DNA of 64,000 nucleotides, taken from Chaenocephalus aceratus. Its lineage: Eukaryota > Chordata > Actinopteri > Perciformes > Channichthyidae. Location: contig JAMFTG010000293.1 in NCBI GenBank assembly GCA_023974075.1, forward strand, positions 32,501-96,500, written 5' to 3'. This document shows positions 56,311 through 64,000 of the stretch, piece by piece; the stretch's first letter is position 1; the number at the start of each line of letters is the position of its first letter. The notes beneath the pieces were generated by a model. It had not been told where the DNA came from. It did not search any database and saw only the letters and a program-made list of their open reading frames with translations. Both the position numbers and the translations under genes were made by a program.

Positions 56311-58421
56311 GTCCCAGCTGTGTGCGTCACTCTTTAGTGTCCCCTGGTCTCCAGCTGTGTGCGTCACTTTTTAGTGTCCCCTGGTCTCCCAGCTGTGTGC
56401 GTCACTCTTTAGTGTCCCCTGGCCTCCCAGCTGTGTGCGTCACTCTTTAGTGTCCCCTGGTCTCCCAGCTGTGTGAGTCACTCTTTAGTGTCCCCTGGTC
56501 TCCCAGCTGTGTGCGTCACTCTTTAGTGTCCCCTAGTCTCCCAGCTGTGTGCGTCACTCTTTAGTGTCCCCTGGTCTCCCAGCTGTGTGCGTCACTCTTT
56601 AGTGTCCCCTGGTCTCCAGCTGTGTGAGTCACTCTTTAGTGTCCCTAGTCTCCAGCTGTGTGCGTCACTCTTTAGTGTCCCCTGGTCTCCAGCTGTGTGC
56701 GTCACTCTTTAGTGTCCCCTGGTCTCCAGCTGTGTGCGTCACTCTTTAGTGTCCCCTGGTCTCCCAGCTGTGTGCGTCACTCTTTAGTGTCCCCTGGTCT
56801 CCCAGCTGTGTGCGTCACTCTTTAGTGTCCCCTGGTCTCCCAGCTGTGTGCGTCACTCTTTAGGTCCCCTGGTCTCCCAGCTGTGTGCGTCACTCTTTAG
56901 TGTCCCCTGGTCCTCCAGCTGTGTGCGTCACTCTTTATTGTCCCCTGGTCCTCCCAGCTGTGTGCGTCACTCTTTAGTGTCCCCTGGTCTCCAGCTGTGT
57001 GCGTCACTCTTTAGTGTCCCCTGGTATAACAGCTGTGTTGCGTCACTCTTTAGTGTCCCCTGGTCTCCAGCTGTGTGCGTCACTCTTTAGTGTCCCCTGG
57101 TCTCCCCAGCTGTGGTGCGTCACTCTTTATAGGTCCCCTGGTCTCCAGCTGTGTTGCGTACTCTTTAGTGTCCCCCTGGATCTCCCAGCTGTGTGCGTCA
57201 CTCTTTAGTGTCCCCTGGTCTCCCAAGCTGTGCGCGTTCACTCTTTAGTGGTCCCCTGATCTCCCAGCTGTGCGCGTCACTCTTTAGGTCCCTGATCTCC
57301 CAGCTTGGCGTCACTCTAGTCCCCTGGTCTCCCAGCTGTGCGCGTCACTCTTTAGTGTCCCCTGGTCTCCCAGCTTGTGTGCGTCACTCTTAGTGTCCCC
57401 TGGTCTCCAGCTGTGTGCGTCACTCTTTAGTGTCCCTGGTCTCCAGCTGTGTGCGTCACTCTTTAGTGTCCCCTGGTCTCCCAGGTGTGTGCGTCAATCT
57501 TTAGTGTCCCCTGGTCTCCCAGCTGTGTGCGTCACTCTTTAGTGTCGCCTGGTCTCCCAGCTGTGTGCGGCACTCTTTAGTGTCCCCTGGTCTCCCAGGT
57601 GTGCGCGTCACTCTTTAGTGTCCCCTGGTCTCCCAGCTGTGTGCGTCACTCTTTAGTGTCCCCTGGTCTCCAGCTGTGTGCGTCACTCTTTAGTGTCCCC
57701 TGGTCTCCCAGGTGTGTGCGTCACTCTTTAGTGTCCCCTAGTCTCCCAGCTGTGTGCGTCACTCTTTAGTGTCCCCTGGTCTCCAGCTGTGTGCGTCACT
57801 CTTTAGTGTCCCCTGGTCTCCAGCTGTGTGCGTCACTCTTTAGTGTCCCCTGGTCTCCCAGCTGTGTGCGTCACTCTTTAGTGTCCCCTGGTCTCCAGCT
57901 GTGTGCGTCACTCTTTAGTGTCCCCTGGTCTCCAGCTGTGTGCGTCACTCTTTAGTGTCCCCTGGTCTCCCAGCTGTGTGCGTCACTCTTTAGTGTCGCC
58001 TGGTCTCCCAGCTGTGTGCGGCACTCTTTAGTGTCCCCTGGTCTCCCAGGTGTGCGCGTCACTCTTTAGTGTCCCCTGGTCTCCCAGCTGTGTGCGTCAC
58101 TCTTTAGTGTCCCCTGGTCTCCAGCTGTGTGCGTCACTCTTTAGTGTCCCCTGGTCTCCAGCTGTGTGTGTCACTCTTTAGTGTCCCCTAGTCTCCAGCT
58201 GTGTGCGTCACTCTTTAGTGTCCCCTGGTCTCCAGCTGTGTGCGTCACTCTTTAGTGTCCCCTGGTCTCCAGCTGTGTGCGTCACTCTTTAGTGTCCCCT
58301 GGTCTCCAGCTGTGTGCGTCACTCTTTAGTGTCCCCTGGTCTCCAGCTGTGTGCGTCACTCTTTAGTGTCCCCTGGTGTCCCAGCTGTGTGCGTCACTCT
58401 TTAGTGTCCCCTGGTCTCCGT
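56311..58421. repeat. 38/39-bp minisatellite, about 55 copies (array B)
   Basis: Same unit and orientation as 9,669-11,958. The stretch 56,860-57,400 is degenerate, with many single-base indels. The flanking parts are uniform and contain repeated marker variants (GTGTCGCCTGG with GTGCGGCACTC at 57,545 and 57,995, 450 bp apart), showing block duplication. It lies in intron 2 of the receptor. Confidence 0.96.
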
Positions 58422-58860
58422 TGTGTTTGAGCTTCTGCAGCTTTCAGTAAACGCTGCATGTCTCCTCAAGTTGCTGAATGTCCTCTAAACGCTGCATGTG
58501 TTGTCATGGTGCTGGAGACGTTTCTTCATGTGGAACATTTGGGTTTTTATATCTGCATCTTTCTGAAGCTGCAGCGAGTTTCTCCTGATGGGAGAGTGTT
58601 GGCGTGTTTGCACCTGTGAGCCACCGCAGTCTTTTACTGTGGAAAATGAATATTGAACAATTGAAAGGAAAATAAAGTAATTATCCCGGGAAGATCTCCT
58701 CCTGTCTCCGGTTTATATTAATGGAGTAAAATGAAGTGCGTCTCCATGACGACAGACAGCCGAGCAGCTGCTCTGAGACAACACGGGTGTTTACAGAGAC
58801 AACAGCTCCTCACCGGAGAGGAATTCAGACAGACGTGCAGAAACACTTAATGAGAGACAC

Positions 58861-58861
<1 letters not shown>
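58422..58861. other. right flank of 38-bp array B
   Basis: GCATGTCTCCTCAAGTTGCT through CGTTTCTTCATGTGGAACAT matches 11,957-12,050. The rest has no supported feature. Confidence 0.6.

Positions 58862-58910
<49 letters not shown>
58862..58910. repeat. (GT)n microsatellite, about 24 repeats
   Basis: Uninterrupted GT run in intron 2. Confidence 0.97.
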
Positions 58911-58911
<1 letters not shown>

Positions 58912-59312
58912 TACTGATTTTGTGCTACTTTATTCAAACTCCACTACATGTTTCTTGACAGATCCAGATTATTAGCATCAAGTATCATCAATAAACTTTA
59001 GCGTCACACATTTGAGCCGTGGTCCACTTTGGAAATTCATTATTTAGACTTTTAGTGTTTGTTCATCTACATGTTCCGCGTGTTCCTTCCCTGCAGCGTT
59101 CTGTAGGCGTTAGTGCATGTCAATGGTCTGCAGAGGCTGAAATCCCCGTGTTTCTCTCACACACACATTTGTAATGGATTGTATTTATGTTAGCCATTAC
59201 CATGAGGAAACTATGTGTTAATAAAGCCAGGTTTATTATGTTTATTTATGTAGTGCAGTTGTTACATATTTAGGCCGTGTGTGTTTTATACTGCGTGACT
59301 TCCTGTGTGCAG
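58911..59312. other. end of intron 2
   Basis: AT-rich, ending in TGACTTCCTGTGTGCAG, the acceptor for exon 3. No other feature seen. Confidence 0.5.
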
Positions 59313-59426
59313 AACGTGAAGATCCTGACGTACCGCGAGCCGCAGAACCCCGAGTACCGAGACTTCGTGAAGAACCTGAAGATAGACGCCAAAGAAATGT
59401 TCAACTACACCATCGAGGACTCACTG
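59313..59426 (+). CDS. npr1: natriuretic peptide receptor, exon 3
   Basis: Encodes 38 residues (303-340) of the hormone-binding domain: KILTYREPQNPEYRDFVKNL matches IITYKDPDNPEYLEFLKQL in NPR1, and MFNYTIEDSL matches QFNFTMEDGL. An N-glycosylation site is at Asn333. The acceptor is TGTGCAG and the donor CACTG/gtgggt, both phase 0. The donor is immediately followed by a GT microsatellite, so the functional GT is the first of a long GT run. Confidence 0.92.
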
Positions 59427-59453
59427 GTGGGTGTGTGTGTGTGTGTGTGTGTG
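59427..59453. repeat. (GT)n starting at the exon 3 donor
   Basis: Intron 3 begins gtgggtgtgtgtgtgtgtgt. A complementary CA run lies at 59,603-59,629 in the same 386-bp intron. Confidence 0.95.
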
Positions 59454-59602
59454 AAATATAACAAGAGGAAATGAAATGATTAATGGAATTGCACCTGATA
59501 GTCACGCTGGAAGATTTTAACGACGTAGTGATGAAAACAGACATTGTTATGCAAATGTTTAATTACTGTTGTCACTGCAGCTGCACGGCCGAGACACACA
59601 GT

Positions 59603-59629
59603 ACACACACACACACACACACACACACA
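59603..59629. repeat. (CA)n in intron 3
   Basis: About 13 CA repeats, able to pair with the GT run at the exon 3 donor in the pre-mRNA. Confidence 0.95.
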
Positions 59630-59812
59630 TCCAACAATTATAATGTACTTTTCTGTAAAACATATACTGTATATATGTATGTATGTATATATACACGGTA
59701 TATATACATACATCAGATATTGGTTCAAGTGACTAGCAGGAGACAACTCAATATATAAAATAGAGATAGTAAACATACATACTGTGAAGTGTTCTTTTGT
59801 TTTCTCTTGCAG

Positions 59813-59948
59813 ATGAACATAATAGCGGGGGGGTTTTACGACGGTCTGATGCTCTACACACACGCTCTGAACGAGACGATGTCGCTGTCCGCCGGCCGGC
59901 CGCCAGGGAAGGTCGTCACCCAGAGGATGTGGAACCGAACGTTTCACG
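59813..59948 (+). CDS. npr1: natriuretic peptide receptor, exon 4
   Basis: Encodes residues 341-385 plus one base. MNIIAGGFYDGLMLYTHAL resembles NPR2 (MNLIAGCFYDGILLY), whereas VVTQRMWNRTF resembles NPR1 (ITQRMWNRSF), so the assignment to npr1 is by the balance of evidence. N-glycosylation sites are at Asn360 and Asn381. The acceptor TTTCTCTTGCAG and donor TTTCACG/gtcagc (phase 1) match the family's exon boundary before the VTG segment. The rest of the receptor is not in this window. The next about 4 kb are intron 4. Confidence 0.92.
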
Positions 59949-59999
59949 GTCAGCGCTTTTTCAGTGTTTCGGTTACGAAGAGCTAATGTAGTTATTTAA

Positions 60000-62846
60000 A
60001 GGTCTCCTATCGTCTTTTATACATCACTATGTGTCCCCGGTGTGTCCCGGTGTGTCCCCGGTGGTCCCCGGTGGTTCCCGGTGTGTCCCCGGTGTGTCCC
60101 CGGTGGTCCCCGGTGTGTTCCCGGTGTGTCCCCGGTGTGTCCCCGGTGTGTTCCCGGTGTGTCCCCGGTGTATTCCCGGTGTGTCCCCGGTGTGTTCCCG
60201 GTGTGTTCCCGGTGTGTCCCCGGTGTGTCCCCGGTGTGTTCCCGGTGTGTCCCCGGTGTATTCCCGGTGTGTTCCCGGTTTGTCCCCGGTGTGTTCCCGG
60301 TGTGTGTCCGGTGTGTGTCCGGTGTGTGTCCGGTGTGTCCCCGGTGTGTCCCCGGTGTGTCCCCGATGTCAGGAGACTCTCAAAGTGTCCGAAAATAAAC
60401 CCCTCTCTCTTTTCCTCCGTACCCACATCTCTAAACGGGGGGAACAACGGAGCTGATCCAGGTTTGACGTAATATCTGAAATGTGGGCGGGCTTTAGACC
60501 CACGGGCCAATCAGAAACGTTGCTGTCAGAAACAACGAGACGTGTTCTGGAAGTAATATGGTCTGTGTTTACATTAGCATGCTAACACTCAGAGCTAACC
60601 TGTACTGGAGAGAGTGTGTGTGAAGAAGCAGGAAATCAAAAGGAAGTCACCGTGTGGTAAACCTGAGAGAGAGAAAGAGTTTGAGCTCCATCCTGTTTCA
60701 GAGAGAATCCTTGATGTGGTTTGGAACATGATGGAGTTTAATCACATTTTTTTTTAAAAAGCTACTGACCCAGAATCAGCACTTTAGTAACAGCTGAAAT
60801 AGAGAGATTTGAGGCTAGAATTGATGATCTGTTTGGTATTTTGAGCGAAACACTTCAGAGACATATTTTAGTGGGAATGCTCACACAGCATTCCAACTAT
60901 CTGTAATGCTACGCACAAAATTATTCATTATTCCGCCGGGTTATTTTGCGCTGCTTCTTCTCGCACATTGAACATCGCAGAAACTCTGTTGAAACATCAA
61001 AACGTTCAGCTCGGTCGGGAATCGATGGCTATTACTTTTCTCATTAATAACTTTCATAATTCCAGAGATACATCCCATAATACATCACATTTTTAACATT
61101 GAAGTCAATGGAGGAAATCTTCAGACTTCAACAAATCTTCATGCGACTTCAACTGCTAACTACTCCTTCATACCTTCACTCAGAAACCTGATTCGCACTT
61201 TAAAATGTTACAAATCTTTCTGACATTATTCGTGTAAAACAACTTTTAAATCTGATTCTTACTTTTAGAGATATTAAACATTGTTCAGACCTTGGTAAAG
61301 AGGTCTTCTTCAGATTTTAGAGTGCGTGATGTCACAGCTAGAGTGGAGGACAGATTTAATTTTGCCTTCATATTTTCTTTTAAACCTGCCTTAAGTCCCA
61401 AACCCTACATTCCTGAGACATATTTTTTCATGACAAACGTAGGAAAACATCTCGTAGCTTGAAAGATTAAAACAAATTAAACAAAATGCCTCTTGAGGGC
61501 ATGAAGTGACAGAAATAAATAAATAAAACTTTCAACATGTCTCCATTAAAACCCATTGTAAATGTAATCTCACCTTTCCCCACCACAGCAGCAGCCGCAC
61601 ACACCTTTAGTTAAACTGCCAAAAAGGCCACATTATTAACCCGAAAGTACACAACAATTACACTTCAGACGCTCAAGCTCCTTGACATGCTTCACACTTT
61701 GAAATTTCACAGATATCTGTTACGGTTCTTCCACAAACGTTCACATGTTTATCTCTCATTCAAAACAATGGAAACCTTTGATCTCTGGACACCTCGTTAG
61801 CTCAACTATAAACACCTGTGTCATGGAACACGATGATGTCATCACTCCAACTGACATGCTCAGAGCAGCAGACTTCAGATAGAGGTTAATGGTCCTGCCC
61901 TCAACAGCTTTACGCCAAATCTGAGATCTCACCATAGGCTGTTGCCATGGAAACGCATCACTCGCCATAAAACACGATGTCGCTGTAGCTCCAATGGACA
62001 CGGTCCGGTCGTCCCACAATCTTCACGTGCATATCACCTCTCTATGCCTCAACAGCTCTACATCAAATCATAATCATCGCCATAAAACACGATGTTGTCG
62101 TAACACCTTTTGAAAAGAGTCAAAACAGCACCAGACGTCAGATAATGGTTAACGGTCCAGCCCTCAACAGCTCTACGTTAATCATTGGGTGTTATCATAT
62201 GCCGTTTCCATGGAAACGCATCCCTTGCCATAAAAGACGATGTCGCTATAACTCCTATGAAAATATTCAAAAAGTACTCAAACTTCACATATGTGCTAAC
62301 AGTCCAGCCGTGAAGACATTTACGGGACAGTTTTGAGATTTCTTCAAATGCCGTTGCCATGGCAACACAATGCTTGCGATGAAACACGGTTTTCTCATAA
62401 CTTCAGTGAAAATGCTCCAAATGGCCCAAAACTTCACAGGTTTGATAACGATGCAGCCATCATTGCATCTAAGCGTATTATGGGATGTCATCAAATGCCG
62501 TTGGCATGGTGACAGATCATTCACCATCAAGTTAGTTCAAAGGTTTGCTGTTCAAATATTCTGCTGCTTCTCCAAGCCTTTTTACTTTCTTTTCTTCACT
62601 CATCACACATTCAAGCCCCCAGTGTTCATGTATCATTTCAATCTAAATTCTTCACTTTCTTCTTACACATTACATTTCAGCATAGCAGTTATAGCGTCAG
62701 CTTATCAGCATAAAGCATTCCCACTAGCAATTACTTCAGGAATTGCATTCTCTAGTTTGTTTAGATATGGCCCTTTATATTTGTTAAATATTTTTATATA
62801 TCTGAGACCTATAATATATGCCTAAAAATAGTATAATAGGAGACCT
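60000..62846. mobile_element. 2.85-kb TTAA-flanked element with minisatellite and internal repeats
   Basis: Bounded by TTAA on both sides (59,996-59,999; 62,847-62,850), with inverted ends AGGTCTCCTAT and ATAGGAGACCT. It contains a GC-rich minisatellite (60,031-60,366), a region shared with 23,100-23,812 in reverse, and a 61,640-62,540 stretch of diverged internal repeats built on CCATGGAAACGCATC, CCATAAAACACGATGT and TCGCTATAACTCC phrases. No transposase is recognised. By target site it resembles non-autonomous piggyBac or Kolobok elements. It starts 51 bp inside intron 4. Confidence 0.8.
60031..60366. repeat. 11-bp GC-rich minisatellite inside the TTAA element
   Basis: Units GTGTGTCCCCG, GTGTGTTCCCG and GTGTATTCCCG are the reverse complement of those at 23,459-23,806. 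The order of variants differs between the two arrays, so they expanded independently after the element dispersed. Confidence 0.95.
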
Positions 62847-62850
62847 TTAA

Positions 62851-63084
62851 ACAGCCGCTTCACCACCTAGAATCCCCCCTCTAACAGCTGGAGCGTCGTC
62901 CTCCACCAGAGCATACTCATTTATTCACTTGTGGTTTCATTCACACGCAGAGTGTAAATTAGTGCTGCAGGTTTCAGCAGGAGGGCATCTGAAGAGCATC
63001 CCTGCAGGATGAGAGACACCTGATAAATGTGACACCAATCAAAAGTCTCCTGACACCGAGGTTAACCTCATTCAGAGAGGAGGG
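62851..63084. other. intron 4, no feature
   Basis: Short non-repetitive stretch between two dispersed elements. Confidence 0.45.
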
Positions 63085-63845
63085 TTATTAACCTGTTAAG
63101 CATGATTGCCTTCGCCGGCGGGGGAAAACACAACAATATTGCATGAAGCTGTATCTCAGGGCTTCTTTACATTAAACAACCTAGTAATGTGTCATTCCCA
63201 CTTAACGGGAAGAAACTCAGCTAACTGGCGATATGAACCATTTTTAGCTAAACGAAACACAAGGGTAACACCAAGTCTCTGAATTAGTACTAAGCGAAAA
63301 AATGCTAACGCACTTAGCACATAACTCACGGTAGCAATATGTTATACTTATGGCAGCGAAACCCAGGAAAGACAACACACAACTTCACTTTACGGGGCCA
63401 AAACGGCAAATACGTCTTACGTTTGCTATTTTCTGGTAAAAAGTTGTCTTCAATGGCATTAAAACACATATAAACGCTACTGAAGGTTAATCCAATTGTG
63501 TCACTTTGAAATGATTACTGATAATCCATCATCATATTTATGGCAATAAACGTATTTTTCATATAGAGTGTAAGGGAGCTTCCGGTTTTGGGCATGCTGC
63601 ATGCGCATCACTCTCATTCACCAATGGTAATGTTTAGATGAATGTAGGAACCCCCCCCTCATCCCGCTCGATTCTATTGGCTCTAACGGTTAAGAAGTGG
63701 TGTCAATCATCAACATTGACCAATGAGTTCCAGAGATACGGCAAATACACCCAAATGACCCCAGAAGTGTTTTCTTTTTTTTATCTCTCTAAAAAGGTCA
63801 AATGTCACTTGTTTTGCATCAATCCTGATACAGGGTACTTATTAT
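63085..63845 (+). mobile_element. dispersed element (plus copy), uninterrupted
   Basis: Relative of 25,545-27,010 in opposite orientation. At 63,728-63,735 it has a single TTCCAGAG where the other copy carries the hAT element between two CTCTGGAA repeats, so this is the empty target site. Confidence 0.85.
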
Positions 63846-64000
63846 ATGTTATAGTTTGGATTCCTAAAGGTTTTTGGCTACTATCCCATCATTCAAAGGT
63901 GGTTTTCACTATAAGTAATGTTTTTTCTTTAGACGGAAACTATAATTTACATTTTTTTACTATGTTCAATCAGGAATTTACTTTAAAATAAAAACATCTA
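63846..64000. other. AT-rich end of window
   Basis: No feature recognised before the edge. Confidence 0.5.

Noticed and set aside
61756..62530. Conserved-looking minus-strand peptides with DAFPW and similar repeats
   Set aside because: They come from internal diverged DNA repeats of the TTAA element. Stops interrupt each copy and no protein family is recognised.
23100..63845. A single large inverted segmental duplication linking 23-27 kb with 60-64 kb
   Set aside because: Both pairs are inverted, but their order is the same (23 to 60, 25 to 63) instead of reversed. They are independent insertions of two dispersed families.
59949..64000. A further receptor exon (juxtamembrane or transmembrane) in the last 4 kb
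   Set aside because: No sequence resembling the VTG...DRETDF segment or a transmembrane helix with splice sites was found. The stretch is repeat elements.

Overview
This is a vertebrate nuclear window, almost certainly from a teleost fish. Its only well-supported host gene is a natriuretic peptide receptor (particulate guanylate cyclase, npr1-like) split into exons with canonical splice sites. The interspersed repeats are teleost-type: hAT copies with 8-bp target duplications, a Tc1 remnant, TTAA-target elements, CR1/L2-type LINE tails, and CA, CT and GAA microsatellites. There are no operons, ribosome binding sites or other bacterial signals. The species cannot be named from the sequence.

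Layout. 1-18.6 kb lies upstream of the receptor. It holds a 42-bp minisatellite cut by the left edge, a long-TIR MITE, a hAT-derived element, a possible terminal exon of an unknown neighbour (about 5.0 kb), a TTAA MITE, a 33-bp minisatellite ending in a candidate solo LTR, a 38-bp minisatellite, a 57-bp minisatellite, and a dispersed element that carries 48-bp and 33-bp tandem expansions. Receptor exon 1 is at 18,685-19,408. Intron 1 runs to 54,885 (35.5 kb) and is mostly repeats: 22-bp, 11-bp, 57-bp (8.5 kb), 72-bp, 24-bp and 9-bp arrays, plus hAT, LINE, Tc1, MITE and THAP-domain sequences. Exons 2, 3 and 4 are at 54,886-55,067, 59,313-59,426 and 59,813-59,948. The window ends in intron 4, which holds a 2.85-kb TTAA-flanked element starting 51 bp after exon 4.

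Function. Joined, the four exons encode about 385 residues: a signal peptide and most of the extracellular hormone-binding domain. The transmembrane, kinase-homology and cyclase parts must lie to the right of the window. A THAP zinc-finger exon on the minus strand inside intron 1 has its own promoter-like upstream sequence and a consensus splice donor. It is either a small host gene or, more likely, part of a decayed DNA transposon.

By my estimate about 24 kb (some 37 percent) of the window is minisatellite. Several arrays sit inside dispersed elements that occur elsewhere in the window without the array or with an independent one, so transposon-seeded minisatellite growth is the main theme. 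The long open frames inside the arrays are by-products of repeat units that lack stops and are not called as genes. No previously undescribed enzymatic or defence system was found.
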